A stretch of 64,000 nucleotides of DNA, from NCBI GenBank assembly GCA_025201365.1, contig JAIXMF010000018.1, forward strand, positions 62,001 through 126,000. The letters run 5' to 3'. The position numbers and the translations under genes were made by a program. The notes below the pieces were generated by a model. That model was given only the letters and a program-made list of their open reading frames with translations, made no database searches and was not told the DNA's origin. The DNA comes from Syncephalis plumigaleata (lineage: Eukaryota > Zoopagomycota > Zoopagomycetes > Zoopagales > Piptocephalidaceae). Of the stretch, positions 22,000 to 36,000 are shown piece after piece. Each line of letters opens with the position of its first letter. Positions within the stretch are counted from its first letter, which is position 1.

Positions 22000-24767
22000 T
22001 TATTGATTCTGAGAAGCATTAGGCGCTTGATTATCCGTGCCTACCTCAACAGTGTCAATACAATAATGGTGCATCAATATAGATATATAGATATAGATAT
22101 ATAGTAACAATGTAGCATACCTGGCTGCTGCGCTTGTTGCATCTGCTGTGCCTGCTGGCTATAATACTGCGCGTAGTAATCGGCATATTGCTGCCCATAC
22201 TGAGCGTAATAGGCACTATAGTCAATTTGACCTTGTTGGCCGTAGGCTAATCATCATCATCATCATCATCATCATAGCCATCACCATAGTCATCACCATA
22301 ATCATAGAACAAATAAAAAAGAAACATAACAATCAGCATCATATCTCAAAACAGTGGAAGCATTATTCGCCTACCATATGCTTGCGCGTACGCGTTAAAG
22401 TAATTACGATTATACGCGTTAGTGTCTCTGTTTCTCCAAATGGTCAATTACTGACTAGTCAACAGATAATAATTAAACAAAAAATAACTTACTGTGCACG
22501 TGGATCATAACGACCTGGGACACCTCGCTATAATGAAGGAAAATCATCGATAGCGATAGTAGCAGTTATACAAATGTATATGCATATATATACAGGTGTA
22601 AATAAGCACATCATCATAGTATCATTCCATGCATGTATAATCAGAGTGTGCGTGTGTAGACAGCAGTAGTAATAACAGCAACGATAGCGATGGCAGCAAT
22701 AGATATAGTAGTAGTGGTAGTAGTAGTAGTAGTAGTAGTAGTAGCAACAGTAGCAATAATAGTAGCAACCGTATTGCATCAAATAATCCGTGTGCATATA
22801 AAAAATAAAAACAAAAACAAACAAAACAAGATCAACATACAGCCGCAAATACCGCATATAGTTACCGACATTACGTGCAGACACCTGTTCATCGATCATA
22901 CTACGAGCACGAGAGACAGCATCTTGAGTTCCTATAGTAATAATGATGATGGTTAATTTGTTTAACTAGTACTTAGTGCTACTACTAATCGACTTACCAG
23001 AAATATGAACTTTACGCATCGGATTATTGCCATTAGGGTTGGGCTCCACTTGAATACGCGCACCCGATAATTGTTGTAGATATTTAACAGTCTCTCCACC
23101 TATTCTCCTTATCATTAGTAGGATGATAGCATATGTCAAAATGACATCTCATAGATGCTTGCCTCGTCCTATAATGCCGCCGATAGAATCGTGCGTTACT
23201 TCAATGGTTTCGGTAACTGTTCCGCCAGGACCTTGGACAACCACACTAGGCATGGGCTGAACTGCAGGAATCGTAGGAACTACAGTATTACCCGTAATCT
23301 AGACATCAAGATAGATGGTTATCATTACTCCTACACTGAATGGATTGTTCACTCATTCCATTATACACTTACGAGTGAGCTTGTTCCATCGATGATCTCA
23401 TGTATAAGTGCACGGGCCATCTGCACACCTGACACATCGCCGATAACTTGAACCGGTCGTTCCGATTGTCCACCACTTGCTTGTGCATCAGGTGTAACAT
23501 TGACTCTAACATTGGCACGTCGCTGAATCTCACGTATAGTCTCGCCGCCACGTCCAATCAATAGACCAACACGCTCATTAGGTACGAGTACTGTCTCCGA
23601 TGTCTGACCCGTCAGTACAAGTGCGTTGCCGGTCGTTTGGCCCGTCTGCGGATCTTCCAGCAATGCTTGAACCAATTGATACGCCCTATCGACTCCTTCT
23701 GCCGAACCAATGGCCGTTACTCGACGCATACCTTGCGCGTCAGGAGGATCTAGCATGACAATAAGTGATAAGGTAGATGTAATCCATCCCATATTGCATT
23801 GCAGTTACCTTGAGTAAATTGGACTCTCGTCATCGTTTGCTGTTCTATACGCTTTAGATTCTCACCGCCACGTCCAATGACTAGACCAGCCATGGAGTGT
23901 GGCACTTGGAACTCCTTGGTCGTTGTAGTTGCATTGATAATGGCCGATTGCACTGTCTGTATAGTTTGCAATGGAATGTTACTGATATTGCCGATGTTAT
24001 TGCTATTGCTAGGATGATTGCTAGGGTTACTCTTGCTGATATTGCTATTCTTATGATGTTGTCCACCCGTGTTCTTTTGAAAATGCTCTTGATTCTTATG
24101 ATGTTTCGTGTTTGGCGTTGTCTTCTTGGATGTATTATCTAATGTTCAACTCTAGTGAATAATCATTCATTACTTGGCATATTGCACTAGTGATAATTAC
24201 CATGACGTTTATCGAATGTACCACGCTTTGCTTCACGCTCCTTATGATTGATGTCGCGTTTCTTGTTTCCAGTCTTATTGCCTCCGTTTTCCACATCGTC
24301 ATACGCACGCTTAGTACCTTGTGCTGCGTCAGCCCCACGAGCTATATATTAGTGCGTGGTATTAGCAAGGTGTGCTCGCTCGTTCTCGTTCAACTGCCAC
24401 GCTACTTACCCGAGTCGTCCGTGCTGCTATGTGTGGTCATTAAAGCAGCAGCGGCTTTGGCGCGTGCTAACGCACCGGTAAAGTCTGCCTTCGGTGGTGC
24501 AGTACTTGTTGCTGTTACTCCTGTTTGCTTATTGTCATCAGTTGATTTCTGGTCATTGTCTATTTGCTTGTCAGCTGAATCTTGCTCTGTTGGCGTAATA
24601 GTATCCTTTGCCTAGTTGATATTAGTTTCACGTTCGTAAAGTGGAATCGAAAGCGTCGATGCCTTGGTTTCCCTTACCTCGGGCTTGTTGTCCGCTTTCT
24701 GCGGTGAATCGGCCTTGTCGGCCAACAATGCCGAGTCATACTGCTCGTTGTCCGTTGGTGTCGACAT
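22000..24767 (-). CDS. Three-KH-domain RNA/ssDNA-binding protein, FUBP/KSRP-like
   Basis: Twelve exons between 24678-24767 and 22000-22040 give 564 residues. The N-terminal third is acidic, then Lys/His/Asn-rich. KH1 has SMAGLVIGRGGENLKRIE, KH2 has ERVGLLIGRGGETIREIQ and KH3 has DSIGGIIGRG-GETVKYLQ; each carries the GxxG loop (GRGG) that grips four bases. The C-terminus is a Tyr/Gln-rich low-complexity tail (YGQQ..YAQYG repeats, then a QQ-rich end), the layout of FUSE-binding/KSRP-type regulators of transcription and mRNA fate. The intron inside KH3 (23103-23162) has a GC donor (gacgag/gcaagc). Long intron 8 (22524-22865) contains a GTAGTA-type microsatellite. Exact orthologue not assigned. 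Confidence 0.9.
22248..22275. repeat. TCA/ATC trinucleotide microsatellite
   Basis: About nine TCA units in the intron before the Tyr/Gln-rich exon of the KH gene, followed by looser CATCACCATAG repeats. Confidence 0.8.
22706..22744. repeat. GTA trinucleotide microsatellite
   Basis: Roughly twelve GTA units (one GTG break) inside the long intron of the KH gene. Confidence 0.8.
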
Positions 24768-26924
24768 AATAACAGTAGTCGTGGCTATGGTAATAATTTC
24801 TGTGGGATTACAATGGAGGATAAAGAACGACACTTATCACTTTGGCACAAGCGTGAACGTGTGTTTAAAATCAATCACATTCAAATTGTAATTGGAATGG
24901 TAAACACCCGCCACACACACGATTTCTTGTATTGATATACAAATGGTCAATGTATTATTCCTATGACAATGATATTGACCTATTACCATTTGAATTGTAT
25001 TATGTAATTGTAGAACTGAAATAATGATATATTATAACGTATAATGTATAGTTTGATGTAATAAAAAAAACGATCATTTACGGGTATGTTTATTCAGGTA
25101 TTCTATCATGCTAGTACAATTCTTTCAACATCAAATACAAATATGTTTATACTAAACCATTGTTAAAAGTGTACAGACTAATATACTAAATGGTTAAAAT
25201 GTATATGTTATATAGCAGTAGCAACTCTTATGACAATATCGTAGACATCGGTGTTATGAAGCACAAATGGAAAAGCGGCCATAATAGCATCGTAGCTGGC
25301 TCGGCATTGTTCATTACATCGTAGCATTCATAGCTTGCCTGCCTACTTGCTCGTTCACTCTTCCCAAGGGTATCACCCTAGAAAGAGGAAGGTCATTGTT
25401 TTGTCAGTTGTGAGGCATCGCCATTTGAACAAAATGTGCAAGTTTTTAGACAACGATATTGCACCCTTACCAAATGTAAATGACTGGTGTTAATAGATTG
25501 TGTGCCACTAGGGTTGATTATATTTGATATAATAAAGAAGGCATATGGCCAAATGTTCTAACAAGAAAAAAAACACTAGGGTTGATTATATATTTATTGT
25601 AATGGAAGAAGAAAAAAATGCGGATTTCTTTTCTTTCTTATTATCCGCACTTCACCTTAGATCCCTTTGCACGGAAAAAAGCGTATCGTTGTTAGTTGTT
25701 TGTGTTTGCGTTTTCTTTTTGTTAACGCATTCCTGCAGCATGACATCGATGGTAATACGCCGAGTCTTGTCGCTTGGTGCGCCTTTCTCCTCTGGCAATC
25801 GCGCCGGATATTGCACAGGCTTGAGTCAATGGTGCGGCAGAGTAAAACAACCGAATCGCGAATACTCCATCGACGAGCGTTTTGCTGGTTGATGCATGGT
25901 ATTTGCGATTCATTATTTGTCTACCCGTTAGAGTATACGTCATATCAGTTTTTGATATGATAGTGTAGCCATGTCTGATGCTACTTTTGCCCGAATAGCT
26001 ACTGCGGTTAAAGCAGTATTCTATTTTTATCGTAAATGTAGTATTAGACGGTGAAACGATACATTTTATAATAAACAATAAATGAAATAATCAATTGTAA
26101 TCATTGTTAACGATGCTAGCATAAAAGTGAATACTCGTATTTATATCGTCTATACTCTATGCTAATTGCACTAATATAGATATAGCATTTCTAATCTAAT
26201 TGTCATTCAAATGACATCAATGAATAGCTTTGTATTTATCCTTGGTAATATAGTTGTTCATTTTTACCATTTGTAAAACATTAGCAATATGTGTTCTAAT
26301 CAATAGCATACTAGATATGCATATCAAATGACAAATAAATCGTATATGAAGTAATTGAGTTGCTATTCAATCCAATATGAATTACAATAATATGTACGTA
26401 TTCGTATTTCCAGATAGTTGCAATGAATGAGCTCTGTTTAACGTATCGAATAAGTAATACGACATCATAATTACAAATCTATTTGTATATTAACGTAATT
26501 TGATTCGTAAATTAGAATTCAATATGAATAACATCTATAGTCTATTTTATTTTACGTACTAGCATTCAAGGTTCATCATTATAGTTGTATTTTAGCTTAT
26601 CAATCGTACAATAGACATTCATTGTGTAAGAACAACGCATAAAACAGAATCAATGGGCCGCGTGATAGCCTAATGAATGAAAGCACCGTCAAATCCTTGG
26701 CCAACATCATTATGCTCAAGATTGACAGTTCCATAGCTTTGCTTTATACTTGATTATCTCGTAATATTGAGGAAATAAAAATAGTATCTCGTAATACGGA
26801 TACATATTGACGCTAGGATCTCGTTGATTGAAATTGCATCGCTTATTATTACCATTGTTGTTACTGTTACTGTTGTTTCTCTTGAACGAAAGGAAACCTT
26901 TAGGGCACACTATACTATTTCATA
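24768..26924. other. Gene-free AT-rich interval
   Basis: 2.1 kb with no recognisable gene. An open stretch at 25740-25891 (MTSMVIRRVLSLGAPFSSG...) is short and has no family match; a first exon of an unrecognised gene cannot be excluded. From 25900 to 26700 the DNA is strongly AT-rich and without open frames. Confidence 0.5.
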
Positions 26925-27152
26925 CAGGCTTTTTCCATCCAATTTGCGCATTTATCCTTTAACATTTGCAGTTCATTAATAAATAGATTTGCACAATTGT
27001 TAACACCATTATCACCATAGAAATGCCAATTGATACAGCACGATAATAATAACAATTCAGTATTTGGTAATGGATCATTTATTGATAGCGATAACTATCA
27101 TTTATTCGTAAAGACAAAAAGCTAACTGCGCAAATTGGATGGACAAAGCCTG
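26925..27152. mobile_element. MITE copy 4
   Basis: 228 bp between TA dinucleotides. Left end CAGGCTTTTTCCATCCAATT (then TGCGC), right end GCGCAAATTGGATGG (then ACAAAGCCTG): about 27-bp inverted ends, the best-preserved pair in the window. The body shares AATAAATAGATTTGCACAAT with copies 1-3 and 5. The right half matches the right end of copy 3 (CTAACTGCGCAAATTGGATG). Confidence 0.85.
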
Positions 27153-27177
27153 TAAAATCCCCTTTTCTCGCCTAGCT

Positions 27178-27216
<39 letters not shown>

Positions 27217-28328
27217 GTTTTATCCCTTTTGAACTTTCAGAACACTCGTCTTTTCCTGTCCAACTGCCTACTTGGCTTCAAATTTGTCATTTACAACGCC
27301 AGCACGTTTGACAACTCATATTCACTACTATCAACACCGCCGTCTTTCCTTTCTACGCACTAATAAAGCGGTATGCTTTATTTTCTCGGTAAGTTACGGA
27401 AATTATAACCCGTAAGCATAAGCGTTCTCTTCCATACTTGTCACTCTTTTGATTCGCCTTCCTTCTCGTCTACCACCGAATGACGACAAGCGACAGCTGG
27501 CATACTGTTCTATCTCAGTTTCCCAAGTTGCACATTACGCTACGTTGAACAGAAACATACTTTCGTTTGCCGTTGCTGTTATCTTCCACTTTATATTCTC
27601 TATTTGGTATACACAGTTGTAATCGTCAAGTTGCTCGAATACTTTTTGGGGTTTTTCTGTAGACGCTTAATGAACTAGACTGCTTGTGCTCTTGTTTGTT
27701 ACGCAATTTTTGCAGACCTAAAGGCTATCTATGTTGAGCTTCAGTACTGGTAGCTTTGTGTTCATTCACTTTAGAATCGAAAGCACTTGCATTCTTTGAC
27801 TATTGTAACGGATCCACCGAACATAACTGATATTCTTGTCAAATCCTCTACTTGTCTAGAAAGACTTTGTAACCTCAAAGGTAATATACCAAGTCTCTCC
27901 TGTTTAGTATCCACGCGGCTTGTGCGAACTGCTGCCATCTGTATGATTCTACAGAAGATACACTATATATAATAGAGTGGCAGTAACATATTATTAGCTA
28001 CTGAAATAGCTAATAAGAGACTAAGGGTTCAGCTGTTGCTGTCGCTATTATTCTTTGGTCTGCATGCAGTATTGCGTTGTTTCAAAGCAGCCATAATATC
28101 TAGCTGTACACGATCGATCATGTATTATGTTATCTTGCTGATATGTGTAATTATATTTTATCGTTACTAACTATAATGTATTATTGTAGGAAGTTATCAA
28201 TACCGCTATTTGAACATCTGCTACTAATCATCGAGGAGGAGCGCTTTGACTGTTTGGAGTGCCTATAGCACTACTATCGGCATCGTTGTCGCTATTGTTG
28301 CTGAATTGTGGAGTGCTGGTAAATTAAC
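27153..28328. other. Upstream region of the Cys-module gene, with CT repeat
   Basis: No supported gene. A (CT)n run lies at about 27179-27213 in a pyrimidine-rich leader. The DNA looks like a long promoter or 5' leader; the interval 27370-28200 holds several possible splice sites but no convincing exon. Confidence 0.45.
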
Positions 28329-31300
28329 ATGGATCCATCATTGCACAATCCCTCCAATGTCTTTTCATCACTTCCCATTGACCATAGTAGCCCGAAGAAA
28401 AAAGACTCCTACAGAGCGACAAATCCCATTAGTGGATCCAGATTACATATAAATAACAGTAAGTGGCTTCTTTATTAATAGTGTATGCATTGTAAATGCT
28501 AAACAAATATTATTACAAGCAGCATCCGGCAATACAGCTCCAAGCATGTATAATCAACTAATGGACACTGATAGACGATCGCACGAAACGACAGACGTGT
28601 CTATCGGGCGTAACCAGTTTGTGTCTTCGCAGTCACCCCGCGAATTAGCACAAAGAGGTCTCGATGACATGGCATTAACGCAAATCGGATTGCCCTCATC
28701 TGCAATGTCATCGAATGGCGAGAGTTATATGGATAGTCAACATGTCAATAATAGTAATGATAATAGTAACAACAACAACACTCCATTTACATCTGGTATT
28801 GTAACGGGGAATCGCGAGGAAGCATTATTAGAATCTAGTAGATCACCTGTAGCGCGTCCACAGTTATACGATATGAATGGTGCAGCATATAAGGAGGTAG
28901 AGGGTAGTGCACAATTAGCTGCTGGACAGATTGTCGATCGACAAGACGACTATCCCATTTATTATCCGGCAGATGCATCTAGACCAGTAGCACATCATAA
29001 TACCATCAATATGGAAACTAGTCCCTCCGAGCTGTTATCTAATAATGATCGAAATGGTGATACTCCATGGCCCATACGTTACACATCATCGTCACATTAT
29101 CCGCCGCCCAGAATCGATACATCTGTGTACTATCATCCATCATCGGTAGGACAGGAGGAACTCGTTGGAGACGATGCTCGATTAGGCAGCGCTTACATGT
29201 CGGCCGCACGACGAAATTACTACTCGAACTCGCCGATACCACCTGAATCATCTAGAAATGGATGGCATTCCTCACCGGTGGCAAGACCGCCCCACGCCTT
29301 ACCGGAGCATTGCATATGTTGCGGTATGATGGCACCGCAATTTAATAGTGGCGAGTCATTTGATCCAGCATTATTGTGTCAAAACTGTCAGGATCTCTGG
29401 TTGGATGTTGGCGTTCGGTGCATGACATGCTCATGGATTCCATCGCGTGAAGATACCGAACGACTCTCCTATTGTCCACGATGTCACGCACCTGGATGGT
29501 CACTCGATCCAACTGTCGGCGTTGAGCGTGCTCATCGTTTATCTAGCCGATCTCGCTACTCGTATCCGTATCCGCCAGAAGCACGCTAATATCTCCCGTA
29601 GTCTCACGATACCCACCACCGACATCCTCTGTTGACTATGTATTATCTTCTCCTCGTAGATCATCCTGTACGGGACGTGTTGACAACATGCCCACAACAC
29701 CGCGACTTGTTTGCTTCTCTTGCGGTGACTATCTCACGATTGAATCGTTAACAAAGGGAAACGGTATCGACGGTCAGATGTGGGGCGACAATGCCGTGCT
29801 TTGCGAGCGATGTCGTGCACGCTGGCGTCGTCATTTTCGACACTGTACACGATGCTGCTACGTGCCATCGGAAGCGGAACTTCGTCATCATCGTGCCAGC
29901 TGTCCTCGTTGTACAATGGGGAATTGGGCCGATGATCTACAAGCCAGCGACACGAATGATATTGACGAAGAATACGAGGAGCAAAGCAAGTCGAAGATAG
30001 TCAGCGATGATGCCACGAGTTCCAGTGGTAAGCATCGATTGCAGGATGAATCGAAATCTCGTCGAGCGTATAGAAATGGCTCAAATGCGCAAATTATCCG
30101 TAAGAATAGCGATCAACGTGATAAAAGCATGTCGACGACATCAGCACGAAGATCGCTAGGTCATCGACGAAGCTCATCCCATTCACAAGTCTCGGAGTCG
30201 ACATTGAATGAACAAGCTGCACGTTCGCTAGATTCACGTAGACGTGTCAAACGTAAGTATTGAAATAGGAATAATTTATTTCATACATCTAACAGTAAGC
30301 AAAAACAAAACAGAACCTATTACGAATGGTCGTACAAAGCAGGCTAGAATAGTAAGCCAGATAAGTCAAGACGTCGTAACACAAGAAACAGTATTAGCGA
30401 TAATATGTCAGAGGAGAAAGTGAAGAGAAGCAGAAGAGACAGAAGAGGAATCCATAGAAGATAGCGATGTGAAGATGGAAGAAGGTGATCAAATGATGAT
30501 GATGACGATGACGATGATGTTAGTCATGAAGAAACCGATAACAATAGCGATTACGTCAATGAAGAGGAATCAAACTATAATGAAGACAGAAAGTTCGTTA
30601 ATAGAGAGAATACAAGCGACGACGAGACTATTACGCTAGGTAGACAAATCAGAGAACAGCAGCGTCTTCTCGGCAATACGACAAAGCCTATCTCTTCATC
30701 GAATAGACGATCGAGTCTATCGTCCAATCATTCAACGGAATTAGGTAAAAGTTCCAGTAAGCGTTCATCAGCACAACCTGAATCCGAAAGTAAACGAGCA
30801 CGAAACAATAACGTGGAAGATGAACATGATGAGACACATCCGTCACACTTGATGCAAACGGTCAAAATGTTGATGCTCAACGGACTAGCTCGACTCATCA
30901 AGGAACAGGCACGCTTGATGCTAAGGATACGACACGTAGCCATACTGGTCGTGACGGATCTACTCCTGCTACATCAGGCAGACGAGCTCGTCATTCAGCT
31001 GGAGCACAACGTAAAAAAGGTGTTCTTTAGCCAAGGGGCTGAACAACCGAGCAACCGACGAGTCCGACGAGCTCCTGCTGCTCCTCCTGCTCCCGCGCCA
31101 GTGGTAAGCCAGAACGACCTGTACGCTTATCCGCTCGACGTGGTCAACCATCGTGCCAGTCCTGTACGGAGGCGCTAACCCCGAGTGAATTGGAGAACAA
31201 TGAGGCTCAACTATGTAAGAAGTGTATGACACGATACGGGCATCATCATTTCCGTTGCACTGCTTGTCAATATATACCCACCATGCTCGAGTTGAAGAGT

Positions 31301-32767
31301 AGTCGTTGCACACGATGTGCTGGCGGACATGGCTATTGGATGTGGATGCAGCATTGTCAGATCCTAAGGCAGTCACAAGCATGAAATCACGTACCAAAAA
31401 TCTACGTAAACCAGGTGATATAGTGGCAAGAGTGGCACCACCACATATTACGACATGGAAGAAGTAGTAGAAGAAGCGAAAACATCCGAAACAAAGCCAG
31501 ATACGACAAAGAAGGAAAGGAAGATGAGAATATAGGGGAAGGTAACCACGATGATGAGAATAAAGAAGAGGAGGGTAAAGTAAAAGAGGAGAGCAATGAT
31601 GCATCAACACAAGTGGAAGTACGCCAGAAGACGGTGGCACTTCTTCTTTAGCATCATCAAAGGACGAGTCTCATATCAGAAATAATCCGATAACTATTTC
31701 ATCGAATGAGACCAACCCGAGCAGCAGTGATGATAGTAGTAGCGAAGAAGAAGAAGAAAAAGAAGAAGAGAAGCATGATAAAGACGAAGAAGATGATGAT
31801 GAAGGCGATGCAAATTATAATGGCAAGCAAATGACGACGAGAAAGACGCCAACAACGACAGTAATCCCGATGATAGCAACACTAATATGGAGTACACCTC
31901 ATCACCTACAGAATCGAATTTCACGGCAAATGCAAGTACAGGTAGCATGTCAGGAAACAATACTTTACACTCTGATGCGATGGAACCCGAGTCAACCAGC
32001 CAGTACGATGAGCAAGAACTATTGGACAATAATGATGACGGTGGTGAGGACAATGAAATATCTGGTAACTCATTGCACAAATCAAATATAACAAACGCTT
32101 ATACAGAAAGTAGCACTTCTAGTGAAGTAATTGTACCGATGGAGAACAACCACAACAGTAAGTAATTGAATTGACTGGCTAATCTAGCGAATTTAATAGT
32201 AACAATTATAATAATAAACAACGAATAGATTGTAATAACACGACAAGACGTTCCCGTCAGCGTGAATGTGATAGCTGTCCCACTAAATTATCATCTACTA
32301 TTGGACGTGCGATAGATAACTTGCTGTTATGCAATGATTGCTATGAACGATATCGAGGTCACTTTTCGCGATGTACAGCTTGTTCCTACATTCCAACTAC
32401 TATGGAGCTATTGAAGAAGTTTTGCACTCGTTGTCATGGTGGTACCTGGCTAGTGGTAATTCAACCCGTTTCTATCAGTTCTAATGATAATAATAGTAAT
32501 AATAATACAGCATCAGCAAACAATACTACTCAATCACAAGATGGTGACAAGTCTAACTCGTCGAAAACCAGCACTACCAAACGAAGGAGACGCTCAACTA
32601 AATTTATATTCGTTAATAATACTATCACTCGTCCTATAACTTCATACTTTGACAAAGTACCGGCACCCATCGAGCGACCATTGGAAGTAGGCTGTAATGG
32701 CGACACTATGGAAACAGAATTGCCTGGTTCGGATAAAGAGATGATCACTAGTACCGATTGTCATTAG
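28329..32767 (+). CDS. Protein with four eight-cysteine zinc-ribbon-like modules (frame disturbed)
   Basis: Exons: 28329-28458, 28520-29561 (or -29567), 29660-30252, a long middle region from 30314 to 32157, and 32229-32767. Four modules lie at about 29310-29500, 29704-29925, 31150-31345 and 32268-32440, each CxxC-x(16-26)-CxxC-x10-CxxC-x(13-15)-CxxC, with Y/W-I/V-P-S/T right after the third pair (CSWIPS, CCYVPS, CQYIPT, CSYIPT) and G-x-W after the fourth. The third spacer is invariant at 10. Linkers are acidic, Ser/Asn-rich and probably disordered. The C-terminus holds NTITRPITSYFDK, weakly like a PCNA-binding box. Between about 30400 and 31870 the coding text jumps frame about eight times; the text itself stays module- or linker-like. 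Function unknown; zinc binding inferred. Confidence 0.6.
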
Positions 32768-33051
32768 AAGTGCTTGCTCTAAAATCATTATATACATATA
32801 CATACACACAAACGCATATTGTTTAGCATATTTAGTACTATATTACTTGCTTACTCATTTATTGCTTTATTATATTCATTATCTGTAATAAAATAGTTTC
32901 CCTTTGAGCGATTAAAACAAGAGTTGTTACCTTGATGATGATGATTTTGTATAGTATAACTCATCATTGTGATAGCTACAGAATTTCTCCTTCTGATCAA
33001 TACTGTTAACCTTTTGCTTTTATGAATAAATAGTTTCTTTAATGGTCAATA
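32768..33051. other. Convergent 3' region
   Basis: Short AT-rich gap between the Cys-module gene (+) and MEG2 (-). It contains several AATAAA-like polyadenylation hexamers and no gene. Confidence 0.4.
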
Positions 33052-36000
33052 TCACATATATTTATTCAATAAATGATTGAATGATCTTGTAGATATACTT
33101 GTTGTTGTTGTACCAAGGAATAATGACTTGAATGGCATGGACACTAAATGAGGGTCTTGCACCAATCCATTCTTGACTTGATTACCTATATCTACTTGAT
33201 GATGTCCTTGTCTTGCTCTAATCATAATGGATTAGTACGGGTATGATTAATTGTGGATTATTACTTACTGCTTATTCCTATCATTTAATTAATGTATATC
33301 GTATTGTGATTAACATATCGTAGATGACAAGTGGAATATTGACCTACCCACTAGCATACACAGACATATATGGATCGCGTGCCGTATCATAATCAGTGTG
33401 CTATAATTACGGTCAGAATGATAACTTACGCCCTATCATACGGGAACATACGTAGATGGTGTGCCATAGTGTGATTAGTACACCATTCATCTCAATCAAA
33501 ATGATAACTTACTTGCTATTATACAAGAACATATGTTAATCGTGTGCCATATTGTGATTAATACACCGATCCATTGTAGTCGGGATAATAGCTTACTTGC
33601 TGTCATACAGGAACATACGTGGATAATGAGCAATACCGTGATTAGTACGCCATAGATTACAGTCAGAATGATGACTTACTTGCTATTATACAAGAATGTG
33701 TAGATCATATGGCATACATGATTAGTACTCGTTCATTACGATCAGAAATGATGACTTACTTGCTGTCATACAGGAACATACCCGGATTATACGCCATGCT
33801 GTGATTAGTATGCCACAAATTACGGTCAGAACGGTAACTTACCATCTATCATACGGGAACATAGATGAAACGTGTCCCATATCGTAATTAATACATTATT
33901 CATTACAATTTGAACGGCAACTTACGGCCTATCATACACAACGTATAAATCGTGTTCCATATTAGAATCAGTACGCCATACATTACAATTATATTGTAAC
34001 CTACCATCTATCATACACAAACATATGTGAATCATGTGCCGTATTGTGATTAGTGTGTCATACATTGCAGCCAGAATGGTGACTTACAAACTATCATACA
34101 CAAACGCATAGATTGTATGACATATTATTGTTAGTACTTTGTTTACTACAATCAGAATGATGACTTACGAACTATTATATAGGAGCATACGCGGGCCATA
34201 CGCCATGCTGTAATTAGTATGCCGCAAATTACGGTCAGAATGGTAGCTTACTTGCTATCATACAAAAATATATGTGGATTAGTTGCCATGTTACAATTAG
34301 TACACCGTACAGCATCATCAGGACATTAACTTACAGCCTAGAATACACAAGCATGCGTAGATCATACGCCATATTATAGTCAGTACACCGCTCATTGCAG
34401 TCATGTGGCAGCTTACTTGCTATCATACAGGAATATATGTGAATTAATTGCCGTATTGTAATTAGTGTGTTAGGTATTGCGGTCAGAATTTGGAATTTAC
34501 CTCCTAGCATACGGGAACATATGTAAATCATGTGCCGCATTACAATTAGTGCATCCATCCATTGCAACCAGAACATCAACTTACATCCTATCATTCATAT
34601 ACATATGTGGATCAGACATTATAGCATAATTAGTATACCCATTCATTACAGCCAAATTGGTTACTTACATCCTATCATTCACAGACATATGTGGATGGTG
34701 TGCCGTAGCGTGATTAGCGCATCCATTCATTACGATAAAAATGATAACTTACAGGCTGCTATACACAATGATATGTGGGCCATGAGCCATAGCGTAATTA
34801 GTACATCATTCATTTCAGCCAGAATGGTGACTTACAGACTGGTATACAAACATACGTGGATTATGTGCGATATTATAATTAGTACGTCATTCATTATGAT
34901 CAGGTGGTAACTTACCATCTATCATACACAAACATATATGAACCATACGTCATATAGTAGTCAGTATCCATTCATTGCAATCGAAATGGTAACCTACAGG
35001 CTGGTATACAGTAACATAAAAATCACGTGCGATATCTTAGTTAATACCTCGATTCATTGTAGCCATAATAATGACTTACGATCTATCATACAGGAACATA
35101 CCCGGATTATACGCCATGCTGTGATTAGTATGCCACAAATTACGGTCAGAATGGTGACTTACAAACTATCATACACAAACGCATAGATTGTGTGACATAT
35201 TATTGTTAGTACTTTAATTCATTGCAGCCATAATAATGACTTACAGCCTATCATACAAGAACATATGTGGATTATGTGACATATTATTCTTAGTATCTCA
35301 TAGGTTACAGCCAGAATGGTAACTTACGGGTTGCTATAAGTAAACGTACATGGACCGAATGTCATATGTAATTAGTATCTTATAGATTACAATCATGTGG
35401 TAACCTACTCTCTACCATACAAAAACATAGGTGGATCGTATGCCATATTATCATTAGTACATTCACTCATTGTAGTAAAAATAATTACTTACGTCCTATT
35501 GTATACATATATATATATCGTAGTTAGTACTTCATTTATTGCAGTGAGAATAATTACTTACGTCCTATCATACACAAGCGTGTGTCAACCGTGTGCCATA
35601 GCGTGATTAGTACTTCATTCATCACAGTCACAAACATTAGCTTACACCCTATCATAAGAGAGTATACGTGGATCATACGACATACTGTAATTAGTATGTC
35701 ATAAATTACGTTCAGCATGGTAACTTACGCCCTATAGTATAGAAACATGCGTGAGTCATATGTCATAGCGTGATTAGTACGCCATTCATTGCAATTAGAA
35801 TGGTAACTTACAAACTGGTAAACAGAAACATATGCGAATCATGTGCCATACTATAATCAGCACATCACTCATTACAATCAGAATGATAACTTACGGCCTG
35901 TCACACAGGAACAGGTGTGGATTGCGTGCCATACTGTGGTCAATAATCATTCGTTGCAATATAAACGGTAACTTACCCACTATCATACACAAACATACGT

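Noticed and set aside
25545-25892. 115-codon open frame
   Set aside because: Low-complexity start, no family match, no paired splice sites or codon bias; an opposite-strand frame overlaps it.
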